Shown here piece by piece: positions 1 to 7,460 of a stretch of 21,485 nucleotides of DNA; position 1 is the stretch's first letter, and each line of letters begins with the position of its first letter. The position numbers and the translations under genes are program-made. The stretch covers positions 1-21,485 of the IMG/VR virus record IMGVR_UViG_3300028569_002568. One strand, 5' to 3'. Under the pieces are notes generated by a model. The model ran no database searches, was not told where the DNA came from, and saw only the letters and a program-made list of their open reading frames with translations. Origin of the DNA: a virus.

Positions 1-522
1 CGAAGCCGCGGCGCTGGCGCTGCCGAAACCTTCTCGGAAAGGGATGTTGCAGGGGTGGGCGGTGGTGCAGGGGTCGCGGAACAACCAACCAACTGGGGTG
101 CGGGGCCTCGCAAGTCTTACGCTAAGACTCGGGTGAATGTGAAAACAATTGAAAGGTCTTTGAAGCAAGCGATTGAGGTCGAGAGAATGGCGGCGGAGGT
201 TGTGGAGGCTGCGCAGTCTAACCCGGAGAAGTTGGTTACGGCGATCAATGCCTACAACAAGGCGCTTGCGAATCGCATGGATGCGGAGAAGCGTGTGTTG
301 GACTACCAGCAGGCGCGGAAGCTCTTGATTCCGCTGGATGCTGCGAAAGGTTTGATCAACCGGGCTTGGGTGCCGTTGTTGGCAAGATTGAGGTCCGCGC
401 CGAAGCGGGCCGCGATGAAGGCGAATCCGAGCGACGATACGCTGGCCGAGGAGGTTTTCTCGGAGGAGATCGAATCGGCGATCGCGGAGGGCCAAGCATC
501 GTATGCCGCGGTTTTCGCCTAA
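1..522 (+). CDS. Phage terminase small subunit, 5' partial
   Basis: This is the likely DNA-recognition subunit of the packaging terminase, which binds phage DNA and hands it to the large subunit. The frame is open from base 1, so the gene probably begins outside the window. A GTG at 55 would give a 155-aa product, but it sits in a Gly/Ala-rich linker and is a poor start. The visible part has a helical middle (about residues 27-95 from the GTG) and a C-terminal segment around RAWVPLLARLRSAPKRAAM followed by an acidic helix. That arrangement resembles Nu1-like small terminases. The N-terminal HTH expected in this family would lie upstream and is not seen. The gene overlaps the large terminase by 20 bp, and this neighbour is the main support for the call. 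A copy of the AGTCTTA palindrome falls inside the frame at 113-129 and encodes KSYAKT. Confidence 0.7.
   Translation, partial: RSRGAGAAETFSERDVAGVGGGAGVAEQPTNWGAGPRKSYAKTRVNVKTIERSLKQAIEVERMAAEVVEAAQSNPEKLVTAINAYNKALANRMDAEKRVLDYQQARKLLIPLDAAKGLINRAWVPLLARLRSAPKRAAMKANPSDDTLAEEVFSEEIESAIAEGQASYAAVFA
113..129. repeat. AGTCTTA palindrome, copy 1
   Basis: This is a perfect 7-bp inverted repeat with a 3-nt loop (CGC). Unlike the other copies it lies inside a coding frame, in the N-terminal linker of the small terminase, about 13 kb from the nearest other copy. Confidence 0.75.
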
Positions 523-2353
523 CAAAGAAGTGGTCGATGCTCTGGCGTCGGCTATGGCTGCGGCACTAAGTCGCCCTCCGGAAATGACGGTATGGGAGTG
601 GCTCGAGGAAAATGTCACGCTTACCGAGCGCGAGAGCCAAAGTGAGCCGGGAAGGTTTTCTACGCGAACAAGGCCCTACATGCGTGAGCCGTTGGACTGT
701 TTCCGCGACAAGCGCGTGACGGACTTGGTTCTTTGTTTTGGCACACAAACAGGCAAGACGATGACTGTCATGGGCGGGGCAGGCTACCGGATTGCTGTCG
801 ATCCAATGAACGCCCTGTGGGTCATGCCGAACCGCGATCTTTGCAAAAGTTTCACGCAAAACCGATGGTTTCCGTTTATTGAAAATTGCGCTCCTTTAGC
901 TGCAATGAAGCCTTCCGGAGCCGATCGCCATCTGTGGACGCGATTGGAGCAATTCTTTTCCAGGTCAACATTAGTGTGGTGCGGGTCAAACAGCCCGAGC
1001 CAACTTAGTTCTCGCCCGTGCGGCTTGGTCCTTATGGACGAAACAGATAAATTCGAGCTGAAAAGCGACCGCGAAGCCGGAGCTTTGCAGAACGCCGAAG
1101 AGCGCACGAAGTCCTTCCCGTATCCCCTACGGGTAAAAACAAGCACGCCCACCACGAAGCACGGCCAGATTTGGACCGAGTTCAAGATGGGCGACCAGCG
1201 ATACTTTTATCTCCCCTGTCCGCACTGCAAGACCATGATCAAGCTCCTCTGGGGGCAAGTCCGCTGGTGGGAGGAAGACGAGAGCGAGAGCAAGACCGAC
1301 GGCGATTGGGATCTCGAAAAAGTCCGGCGCAATACCTTCTACCGCTGCCAAGCCTGCGAAGGCAAAATCCTCGATGCCCAGAAGACCGCCATGCTCCGTC
1401 AAGGCGAATGGCGACCCGAGAATTCCCACGGGCTCCATGGCCGCCGCAGCTACCACCTTAATTCCCTCTACGCCCCCCTTAAGGAGACGCAATGGGGCAA
1501 CCTTGCCGCGAAGTGGCTCATGACAAAAAGCAATCCCTCGCGCCGCCAAGCCTTCATCAACTCCACGCTCGCCGAGCCTTGGGACAACGAGCTTCTGGTC
1601 GATGACGAGACGATCACCGTCTCCAGCTACTCCGACGAACAACTCCCGCAGGACCGCATTCCCATCGCGACGATCGATGTGCAGGAAGGGCACTTCTGGA
1701 TGGTCATTCGCGCGTGGGGCACTCCGAAAATGGAAGGAGGCCAGCAAAGCTGGCTGCTCTTTGAAGGGCGGGTGGACACCATCGAGGAAGTCGAGCGGAT
1801 CGTCGCCGAGCACCATGTCGAGCCCCGCCGCGTCGGGATGGACATGGCGCACAAGCCAAACACCGTCTCCGGCATTATGGTAAAAAACGGATGGCGCGGA
1901 TTGTGGGGCCGCGACAATTCCCAGGGCTACATTCATTCTCCGATCGGCGCGCCGAAGGTCTACAAAGACTACTCACAGGTCCAGCGCCGCGACCCGCATC
2001 TGGGGACGATTTACCAGAGCGAGGGCAATGACAAAGCCCTCTTCGTCTATTGGAGCAACGACCGCATCAAGGACCGCCTCGCCGTGCAGCGCGACAGCGG
2101 GCGCTGGCATGTCCATGCGAACATCTCCAAGGACTACATCCACCAACTCAACGCCGAGACGAAAGACATGAAGCGCAGCCCGATCACGGGACGCGTCACC
2201 TATTATTGGAAGCAAGTCCGCCGCGACAATCACCTCTTCGACTGCGAAGCCATGCAGATTGTGATGGCGCTGGTGGGCGGAGTTCTCGAAGAAGAGGCCG
2301 CCGCGTCCACGCAGACGCAACTCGCTTTGACAGCCGAGCCGGTAAAAGAATGA
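503..2353 (+). CDS. Phage terminase large subunit, GpA type
   Basis: This is the ATP-driven DNA packaging motor and nuclease that cuts concatemers and fills proheads. The 616-aa length fits the lambda GpA-like family. The N-terminal ATPase has a Walker A variant GTQTGKT at residues 80-86 and a Walker B LVLMDE at about 175-180. A zinc-binding insert carries CPHC (239-242) and CQAC (282-285). The C-terminal RNase H-like nuclease has candidate acidic residues D392 (ATIDVQEG), D447 (GMDMAHK) and D580 (HLFDCEAMQ). The ATG at 503 overlaps the small terminase by 20 bp, and the stop shares ATGA with the next gene, so the packaging genes appear translationally coupled. I see no truncation. Confidence 0.95.
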   Translation: MPRFSPNKEVVDALASAMAAALSRPPEMTVWEWLEENVTLTERESQSEPGRFSTRTRPYMREPLDCFRDKRVTDLVLCFGTQTGKTMTVMGGAGYRIAVDPMNALWVMPNRDLCKSFTQNRWFPFIENCAPLAAMKPSGADRHLWTRLEQFFSRSTLVWCGSNSPSQLSSRPCGLVLMDETDKFELKSDREAGALQNAEERTKSFPYPLRVKTSTPTTKHGQIWTEFKMGDQRYFYLPCPHCKTMIKLLWGQVRWWEEDESESKTDGDWDLEKVRRNTFYRCQACEGKILDAQKTAMLRQGEWRPENSHGLHGRRSYHLNSLYAPLKETQWGNLAAKWLMTKSNPSRRQAFINSTLAEPWDNELLVDDETITVSSYSDEQLPQDRIPIATIDVQEGHFWMVIRAWGTPKMEGGQQSWLLFEGRVDTIEEVERIVAEHHVEPRRVGMDMAHKPNTVSGIMVKNGWRGLWGRDNSQGYIHSPIGAPKVYKDYSQVQRRDPHLGTIYQSEGNDKALFVYWSNDRIKDRLAVQRDSGRWHVHANISKDYIHQLNAETKDMKRSPITGRVTYYWKQVRRDNHLFDCEAMQIVMALVGGVLEEEAAASTQTQLALTAEPVKE

Positions 2354-2511
2354 GCATCGAAGTCCAAGTTCTCTGCGGAATCCTTTCGGTGGGCATCGCG
2401 TTTGCGAGCTACAATCTCGGGCGTCTCGACGGGGCCGCCGCGCAGCGGCTCCAGGACTACCGCCGATGGCGGGAGCGCAAGATCCGTTGGCGCGAGTTCG
2501 AGGACTTGTGA
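2350..2511 (+). CDS. Small single-pass membrane protein
   Basis: This 53-aa protein has an N-terminal hydrophobic stretch (about residues 5-21, VQVLCGILSVGIAFASY) that could span the membrane once. A strongly basic and charged tail (RRWRERKIRWREFEDL) would then lie in the cytoplasm. The start ATG overlaps the terminase stop as ATGA, and its stop overlaps the next ATG as TGATG, so it sits tightly inside the packaging operon. Small membrane proteins next to terminase genes are sometimes holin or spanin components. Nothing in this sequence identifies one, so the function is left open. Confidence 0.7.
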   Translation: MSIEVQVLCGILSVGIAFASYNLGRLDGAAAQRLQDYRRWRERKIRWREFEDL

Positions 2512-2786
2512 TGGGCATCCTTGATACCGCAAAAGAGATCACCAGCGGAGCGCGACGGCGCGACTACGATGCCGCGCTGCCGAACCATGAACGCATCGCG
2601 CGGCTCTGGAACGCCTACTTGGAGAGCCGCTCAGATCCTAGCGCGGCGGTCAGCCCGCTCGATGCCGCACACATGATGATTTTGCTCAAGCTCGCCCGCG
2701 CCTGCAAGACGCCCACTCGAGACACCTATGTGGACATCGCGGGCTATGCCCGCTGCGCTGCGGAGATTGCGGGGTTTGAGGACTAG
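2511..2786 (+). CDS. DUF6378 family phage protein
   Basis: This 91-aa protein begins at the ATG that overlaps the preceding stop (TGATG). It carries the pattern I associate with DUF6378. That pattern is a NHERIARLWNAYLESR segment near residue 25, a central segment LDAAHMMILLKLARACK, and a closing DTYVDIAGYARCAAEIAG. The family is widespread in phages and has no established function. The MMILLKLAR helix and the TYVDIAGYA motif resemble helical nucleotide-pyrophosphohydrolase-like proteins, but I see no clear metal-binding set and do not claim activity. The gene is the last of the rightward block and ends 4 bp inside the convergent leftward gene. Confidence 0.85.
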   Translation: MGILDTAKEITSGARRRDYDAALPNHERIARLWNAYLESRSDPSAAVSPLDAAHMMILLKLARACKTPTRDTYVDIAGYARCAAEIAGFED

Positions 2787-3082
2787 CGGTTTGTTGGAAC
2801 AATAAATTCTGCCACGGGCTTCCCGAGTGTGAGGTTTTGAAAAATGGGGTCTTCATCCTCGCCGTCCCATTCATAAACCTCGTATTCGTGACGGGTGTTG
2901 GATAATTGCCCGCGATTGTCGTCCCAATCCCAGCGGCGCAAGATGGCGAATTGCCCTGGGTTGGATGGATCGGGGCTCCATATTGCTTGCCCTGCGCAAT
3001 GCGGTTGGCCTTGATCCTCTGGTGGCGTGTAATATGTGAGCTTTTCGATTTCTTCTTGTTGCTGTGGAGTTAGTGTTTTCAT
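2783..3082 (-). CDS. Hypothetical protein, 99 aa
   Basis: I do not recognise this acidic, Trp-rich 99-aa protein. It starts with MKTLTPQQQEEIEKL, has a Pro-rich middle (PDPSNPGQ), and carries an acidic strand-like segment YEVYEWDGEDEDP before the end. It is the last gene of the leftward cluster, ends 4 bp inside the convergent DUF6378 gene, and lies 4 bp downstream of the next leftward gene. There is no membrane segment or signal peptide. It is probably a small cytoplasmic phage protein. Confidence 0.7.
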   Translation of the reverse strand: MKTLTPQQQEEIEKLTYYTPPEDQGQPHCAGQAIWSPDPSNPGQFAILRRWDWDDNRGQLSNTRHEYEVYEWDGEDEDPIFQNLTLGKPVAEFIVPTNR

Positions 3083-3086
3083 GGTT

Positions 3087-3518
3087 TTAGTCCGCGTGTA
3101 TATAAAGAAAGCCGCTGTGAAACTGCTCGGCTTCTGGCAGGAACTGGTAGCTTTTCCCTGTTTCGATGAGTGGAGAAGTCATGTCGATAAAGCAGGGGGA
3201 TTGAACGCCGTGGTGTTTTTCCATCTCGACTTCGAGCATGTTGATTTCTTCTTGAGTTAGCGGAAACTCGCAGTTGGCCAAGTATGTGGCAATGTGGTTT
3301 GGGATTGTTACGCTTAAATGATCGAATCGATAGTGCTCTGCGATTGGTATTTTTGATAAATCCACAGGTTTGAACCCGATCTCAATCAGCTTCTGTTCGT
3401 GATCGCGATCAATAGATGCGACGGTGTAATTTGTTTTTGGTTTCAGCTCTGGAGGCAAGGAATCCTTAAGAGACACTAGGAGCGGATCTACGAATTCGGC
3501 GTATTCTTTGTCGTTCAT
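3087..3518 (-). CDS. Hypothetical protein, 143 aa
   Basis: This unrecognised 143-aa protein is mixed alpha/beta with no membrane segment. Its start ATG shares ATGA (3515-3518) with the stop of the helicase gene upstream, so it is probably translated by coupling to the helicase. A helical stretch LTQEEINMLEVEMEKHHGV lies near residues 88-106. The helicase link may hint at a role in DNA metabolism, but that is inference from position only. Confidence 0.75.
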   Translation of the reverse strand: MNDKEYAEFVDPLLVSLKDSLPPELKPKTNYTVASIDRDHEQKLIEIGFKPVDLSKIPIAEHYRFDHLSVTIPNHIATYLANCEFPLTQEEINMLEVEMEKHHGVQSPCFIDMTSPLIETGKSYQFLPEAEQFHSGFLYIHAD

Positions 3519-5482
3519 TTTTTATGTCGGTTCATGGCTTTGAGTTTCTTGGTGCTGGCTACGATGGTTTTGGCGGTGACTTTCTTGAGGGTGCCCGCCT
3601 TGAGGTGTTTTCGGTAAACATTGACCGAGAACTGGGTGGGGGAGGGGGTGTTGATGTGGCTGACGGCGGCGGCCATTTCCGATGGATCGGGGCCTCGGGA
3701 GGTGATGTGTTCCGAGTATTGGAGGTGGGCGTGCCGGAGTTGTCGGGCGAGGGTGGATTCCCATTGGTCGATGAGGCTTTGCTCCTCGATGCTGGGGATG
3801 TCCTTGCGGAAGATTCGCAGGGCTTCGCGCAGCACCCATTCCGCGTCGAGGTCTGCATCGGGTTCCTTGAAGAGCCTGCCGTCGATGGCGAGATTCGACG
3901 AGTCGCCTTTCTCGGAGAAGATTTCGTGGAGGTTTTGATCGATCGAGCCTTCGAGAAGGATGGGGTAAATGGTCACGGGTTCTGGACTGTTGATGCGCCA
4001 GATCCGGTGGATGAATTGCTCGTTCTCATCGTAAGCGTAAGAGAATCCCGGCAGGATGAGGTGCGAGCAATTCTCAAAGCTGTGACCCTCGCCCATGGCT
4101 TTGAGGCCCGCGATGAGGATGGCGTGCGTGCCTTGCTTGAACTCATCGGCCAGCAGGCCGCGCTGCTCGGGCGAGGTGTCGCCATCGAGGAGCACGCTGG
4201 AGACCTCGGCCTCGGCGAGCTTGGCGGCCAAGTCGCGGCTGAAGTCGCGGAAGGGCGAGCCGACGATCACCTGCTTGCCGTGGGAGAGGCACTCGCGGAT
4301 GATTTGCAGCGTGGCGAAGAGCTTGGGGGTCCACTCCGTCCAAGAGCGCTTGGGGCCTTTGCCGACTGTGACCGCTTCCGCGAGTTTCTCGGAAGCTGGG
4401 CACAGGGCGGCGAGGCGCAGGTTGGTGAGTTGCATGCCGACCTGCGTGCGGCGATGCACGGGCTTGGAGCCCGGTTTCTTGCCGCAGAGCGGCGCGTGTT
4501 GGAGGTGGTATTGGTAGACGGCGAGTTGCGCCGTGCCGGGGCTGACGAGGATGGGTGTCACGGTTTTTGGTGCGATGTCGAAGCCGCAGTCTGCTTTTCT
4601 GCGGCGGATGATGACTGGGGCGATGGTTTTCCAGAGACGGTGAACCGAGCAGATGCGGTTCGAGCGTTTGATGATGGTCCTCGACTCGCGGGAGTTCTGC
4701 TCGCGGGTGAGGTAGCGTTCTTTTTGGAGGAATGTATTGGCGAAGCGCTCCTTGGCGGATTCTGTGGCGGCGTAGGGCCAGCGGTCTGTGTGGCCAGTGG
4801 CCCATGCGCAGAGCCAGAAGACGCTTTCGAGGCGGTTCTTGATCGGCGTGCCGGTGAGGACGAGACGGAGCTTGGGCTGGAGCAGGCGCACGCTGGAGCC
4901 GATGCGGGATTCGGTGGCTTGGAGGCGGGTGCCTTCATCCACCACCACGCAATCGAACGAGCCGTGGGACTGCGCAAGGCGGGCCAGAGTGGGGGTCCAC
5001 AGGCAAGTGATGCCGTTTTGGATGGTGCCGATGGATTCACCACACTCGGGATCATACCGAACGCGATGCGATTTGCACCAGAATTTGCGACGGGACAGCA
5101 GATTTTTATTAGGCTGCGGCTTGCCGCTTTTCCCGAAGGAATCGCTCCACTCGTCGGCCTCGTTGAGGCCCAGCGCGGTGTAGCTGGTGATGTAGAATTT
5201 TGGCGGCCCTGTCGATGGGGCGGGGCGGTTGAGTTTGAGGTTGGAGAAGTCCTCCTTGTTGCGGACGGGGTTGAGATAGATATTGAAGAACTTGGCTGCC
5301 GAGGCGGTCATCTGGTGATGCAGCGAGCCAGGCGCGACGATGAGGGTGCGGCGCGCCTTCTTCACCAACGGCCAAGCGACGGCAGCCAGGCTCTTGCCCA
5401 TGCCAGGTTCCCAAGCGATGATCGCGCCGTCGTGCAAGGCGGCGCGGGCAAGGTCTTCAACTTGGAAGGGTTTCAGTGTCAT
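3515..5482 (-). CDS. SNF2-type superfamily 2 helicase/ATPase
   Basis: This is a DNA-dependent ATPase, probably acting in phage replication, recombination or DNA remodelling. I chose the ATG at 5482 (MTLKPFQVEDL) because it shares ATGA with the upstream stop. This gives 655 aa; an in-frame ATG at 5524 would add 14 residues. The Q-like/motif I region reads AIIAWEPGMGKSLAAV near residues 20-35. Motif II is VVVDEGT, not DEAH or DEAD, and motif III is LTGTPIKN. The C-terminal RecA-like lobe has ILIAGLKAMGEGHSFENC (motif V region) and HRIWRINSP (motif VI). Between the early motifs there is a Cys/His-containing insert around KFWCKSHRVRYDPECG. The long rightward open frame opposite this gene is a shadow. 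Confidence 0.92.
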   Translation of the reverse strand: MTLKPFQVEDLARAALHDGAIIAWEPGMGKSLAAVAWPLVKKARRTLIVAPGSLHHQMTASAAKFFNIYLNPVRNKEDFSNLKLNRPAPSTGPPKFYITSYTALGLNEADEWSDSFGKSGKPQPNKNLLSRRKFWCKSHRVRYDPECGESIGTIQNGITCLWTPTLARLAQSHGSFDCVVVDEGTRLQATESRIGSSVRLLQPKLRLVLTGTPIKNRLESVFWLCAWATGHTDRWPYAATESAKERFANTFLQKERYLTREQNSRESRTIIKRSNRICSVHRLWKTIAPVIIRRRKADCGFDIAPKTVTPILVSPGTAQLAVYQYHLQHAPLCGKKPGSKPVHRRTQVGMQLTNLRLAALCPASEKLAEAVTVGKGPKRSWTEWTPKLFATLQIIRECLSHGKQVIVGSPFRDFSRDLAAKLAEAEVSSVLLDGDTSPEQRGLLADEFKQGTHAILIAGLKAMGEGHSFENCSHLILPGFSYAYDENEQFIHRIWRINSPEPVTIYPILLEGSIDQNLHEIFSEKGDSSNLAIDGRLFKEPDADLDAEWVLREALRIFRKDIPSIEEQSLIDQWESTLARQLRHAHLQYSEHITSRGPDPSEMAAAVSHINTPSPTQFSVNVYRKHLKAGTLKKVTAKTIVASTKKLKAMNRHKK

Positions 5483-5667
5483 ATTTTTCTTTCGCGCGAG
5501 ATGCGTTTGCAAACTTCGATGCATTCGATGCTTTCGGCGTTGTTGCGCTCGCCTTCGGAAAGCGAAAGCCAGAAATTCTTTCGCGCTTCTTTTTCTGTCG
5601 AGCCCTCAACCCGTTTTTGGATTTCTTTGCATCCGCTCACCGCGACCATCAGGTAAGTTTTGTTCAT
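5479..5667 (-). CDS. Hypothetical protein, 62 aa
   Basis: This small, charged, mostly helical protein is not recognised. It begins MNKTYLMVAVSGCKEI, continues through a Glu/Lys-rich helix, and ends IEVCKRISRERKI. Its stop shares ATGA with the helicase start, which supports both genes. The ending resembles the LIKVCKRIAKQVKYEK tail of the MSYCRF protein encoded at 6162-6332, and both lie directly downstream of similar DNA. Distant duplication of the tail is possible but not shown. Confidence 0.65.
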   Translation of the reverse strand: MNKTYLMVAVSGCKEIQKRVEGSTEKEARKNFWLSLSEGERNNAESIECIEVCKRISRERKI

Positions 5668-5669
5668 TG

Positions 5670-5684
5670 TCTATTTTTCATATT
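5670..5684. repeat. 15-bp direct repeat, copy 1
   Basis: The bases TCTATTTTTCATATT are identical to those at 6161-6175. On the leftward strand each copy contains an ATG followed by AAA AAT AGA. In this copy that ATG overlaps the stop of the 164-aa gene and soon meets a stop codon itself, so it looks like a leftover start region. Confidence 0.6.
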
Positions 5685-6172
5685 GGCTTTGTTATTACTT
5701 GCAAAAGGTGGTTTTTTAATGGGTCAAATACAAGCCCATTAGTTTCATTGTCAATGAATTGGAATCTCTTAATGAATGCTTCAACTTGCTTTGCAAAGTC
5801 CTGTCTTATCAAGTTCCCGTCTGCGGGTTCATTGTCTTTTTCGTTGCGCTCAAACATGGGGATGTCGTAGCGCATATTTACCGAGACAGATCTGATGGAG
5901 TGGTCGAATGTAGGCTTTGGCTTTATCCCCCGCGTTGCTTCAAGGAGCATCCTGCATGGCAGCGTTATGTCTCTCCATGCGACTTCATGCTTCCACCAGA
6001 TGCACAAGGTTCCTTCATAAGAATCAATCTCATGCGAGAACGCTGCGTCGCAGTTCGAGCGAATGACATCCATGGCAGTTTGCGCTGCTCCTGCGGCAAG
6101 GTCTCTTGCAGATGGGCATACCGCGTTTTTGTAAAGAAGAGGGATTGATTGCAGTAGTTTTCTATTTTTCAT
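5678..6172 (-). CDS. Hypothetical protein, 164 aa
   Basis: This 164-aa protein is not recognised. The N-terminal half is helical (CPSARDLAAGAAQTAMDVI), and there is a Trp-rich segment LCIWWKHEVAWRDITLP near residues 55-72. The C-terminus is charged with alternating helices. There is no membrane segment. The gene lies almost exactly between two copies of a 15-bp direct repeat (5670-5684 and 6161-6175). One copy covers its start codon and the other its stop, as if the gene were a removable cassette. It overlaps the upstream MSYCRF gene by 11 bp. Confidence 0.7.
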   Translation of the reverse strand: MKNRKLLQSIPLLYKNAVCPSARDLAAGAAQTAMDVIRSNCDAAFSHEIDSYEGTLCIWWKHEVAWRDITLPCRMLLEATRGIKPKPTFDHSIRSVSVNMRYDIPMFERNEKDNEPADGNLIRQDFAKQVEAFIKRFQFIDNETNGLVFDPLKNHLLQVITKPI

Positions 6173-6175
6173 ATT
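6161..6175. repeat. 15-bp direct repeat, copy 2
   Basis: This is the second copy of the 15-bp repeat found at 5670-5684. Here it holds the working start codon of the 164-aa gene (ATG ending at 6172). The spacing of the two copies matches the length of that gene. The low complexity of the repeat means chance similarity cannot be excluded. Confidence 0.6.
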
Positions 6176-6332
6176 TCACTTGCTTGGCGATACGCTTGCA
6201 GACTTTGATAAGTTGGTCATGCGCCTCGCGCTCGTCTTCATCCATGTCATCGAATTGGCGGTTGATGTTTTCTTCGCAATCCAGAAGGTCTTCAAGTGTG
6301 TTCCGGAATCGGCAGTAAGACATATTAGGCAT
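6162..6332 (-). CDS. MSYCRF-type small phage protein
   Basis: This 56-aa protein starts at the ATG at 6332, which has a good ribosome site (GGAGAAAT) upstream. It opens with MPNMSYCRFRNTLEDLLDCEE, a signature seen in many small phage-encoded proteins, and continues with an acidic helix (DDMDEDEREAHDQ) and a basic tail. The family has no assigned role. Longer starts exist in the same frame, but they would run a Pro-rich extension over the neighbouring gene and are rejected. Confidence 0.8.
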   Translation of the reverse strand: MPNMSYCRFRNTLEDLLDCEENINRQFDDMDEDEREAHDQLIKVCKRIAKQVKYEK

Positions 6333-6336
6333 ACAA

Positions 6337-6537
6337 TTATTTCTCCTTCCTGCCCTTGGTTTTGACCATGGCGACGATCGGGCAGGCGAGTTTGGCGGCA
6401 TCCCCGGTGGGATCGGGGAGCGTGGGGTAAACGGTTGCGGTTTTTTCAGCCTTGGTGGCAATGCCTCCGAGGTTGATTTTTTTGATTCCCGCTGCGGGAG
6501 CGGGTGCTGTGGCTTTAGGTTTGGTTGCGGTTTTCAT
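6337..6537 (-). CDS. Ala/Lys/Pro-rich small protein, 66 aa
   Basis: This 66-aa basic protein starts at 6537, after a CGGAGAAAAT ribosome site. Its N-terminal third is a low-complexity Lys/Ala/Thr/Pro run, probably disordered, followed by IKKINLGGIATKAEKTATVYP. It ends in the basic tail VKTKGRKEK. It overlaps the upstream gene by 23 bp and lies 4 bp ahead of the next one. Basic disordered phage proteins often bind DNA or host enzymes, but there is no motif to say which. Confidence 0.65.
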   Translation of the reverse strand: MKTATKPKATAPAPAAGIKKINLGGIATKAEKTATVYPTLPDPTGDAAKLACPIVAMVKTKGRKEK

Positions 6538-6760
6538 TATTTTCTCCGTAGAGGGTTTTGAGAGCTTGGCGCTCCTCGTCGGTGAGGGCGTCATAGATTT
6601 CTCGGATGGTGTGCTGGGGAAGCTTGAGGATGAAGTCCAGGTCCACCTTTCCGCAAAGCGGAGAGGCTGGATCGATGGCGACTTGAATGACGCGAAGCGA
6701 GTCCAAGACAGCTTGGTCGTTTTCGATTTCTAGAGAGTTGACTTCTTCAGGGGTAGGCAT
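6515..6760 (-). CDS. Hypothetical protein, 81 aa
   Basis: I took the ATG at 6760 (MPTPEEVNSLEIEN) as the start, giving an acidic helical 81-aa protein ending YGENNENRNQT. The frame stays open to another ATG at 6859, which would add 33 residues. That extension would lie opposite the upstream region of the rightward peptidase gene and has an unlikely composition. No clear ribosome site marks either start. The 6761-6869 interval separates this gene from a divergent neighbour and is the most likely place for opposing promoters, although I see no good -35/-10 pair. Confidence 0.65.
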   Translation of the reverse strand: MPTPEEVNSLEIENDQAVLDSLRVIQVAIDPASPLCGKVDLDFILKLPQHTIREIYDALTDEERQALKTLYGENNENRNQT

Positions 6761-6869
6761 GAGACGGGTGTATTTTCTGGAGAGGTTGAGGCGGAGCGCC
6801 AGATTGATTGAGTTTGCTTTGCGGTTGGGTGTGGCAAAGAAGTTGTTGCGGGAGATCAAGGATCACCCC

Positions 6870-7460
6870 ATGGTGTCGCCGTTTTTAGATGGCAGAAAAA
6901 TTCGCCGTTCAGAGCACAGAAACATGCCCATAGTGGGGGGTGGGGGCGATCCAATGGATGCAACAGGTTATTTTATGCATCCGCTGCCCGACTGGAGGAG
7001 GGTGCGAAAGCGTCTCGCGGCAAAGCGCGGTATTAAAAGGGCCTATCCAGGCATTGCGATTACAAAGAGCGCGAAAGGTCAGAAACCGCTTACGGGGACA
7101 TTGGAAACTCTGATTCATGAGTATGGGCATGCAAAAGGGGGGACGCTGCATCAAGCTGCATACGAGGGCAATATTAAGAGAACGCCCATTCCGGCCTCTG
7201 TGAGAAAACGATTGCGCCCGCAAGACTGGGGCGACAAACTCGACCAACAACAAGAAGTGGACATTGGGGCTCGCAAAATTCGAATAGAGCAGGAAGCAAA
7301 CAAGAATGCTGTGCAGCTTTTAACAAAAGTTGGGGCTTCTCCTTCCGAAATGACGGATTTCTTTCGTAAAATTCAAGGGGGACAGCCCACTTCAAAGCTG
7401 GTTCACCCTTCTTATGTTGCAGGTTTTAAGGAGGCTTACAGGAAAGTGAGAGGGCCTTAA
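6870..7460 (+). CDS. HEYGH zinc metallopeptidase-like protein
   Basis: This is the only convincing rightward gene within the leftward cluster. I chose the ATG at 6870, with an AGGAT ribosome site 6 nt upstream, giving 196 aa. The frame is open upstream to 6687, but that part lies antisense to the neighbouring gene. A zinc-binding motif TLIHEYGHAKG has H83, E84 and H87. About 60 residues later comes IEQEANKNAVQLL. The spacing and shape resemble ImmA/IrrE-type and related zincins, where this Glu is the third ligand. Such peptidases in phages and mobile elements often cleave repressors or host proteins. The substrate here is unknown. The N-terminus is basic (RRVRKRLAAKRGIKR), and there is no signal peptide. 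Confidence 0.75.
   Translation: MVSPFLDGRKIRRSEHRNMPIVGGGGDPMDATGYFMHPLPDWRRVRKRLAAKRGIKRAYPGIAITKSAKGQKPLTGTLETLIHEYGHAKGGTLHQAAYEGNIKRTPIPASVRKRLRPQDWGDKLDQQQEVDIGARKIRIEQEANKNAVQLLTKVGASPSEMTDFFRKIQGGQPTSKLVHPSYVAGFKEAYRKVRGP

Noticed and set aside
1127-1936. A 269-codon leftward frame across the large terminase
   Set aside because: It is antisense to conserved terminase ATPase and nuclease segments, with no domain of its own.
3524-5656. A 710-codon rightward open frame opposite the helicase
   Set aside because: It lies antisense to a protein with clear helicase motifs; its composition (Gly, Ala, Glu, Val-rich) is a typical shadow of a GC-rich gene, and it has no recognisable domain.
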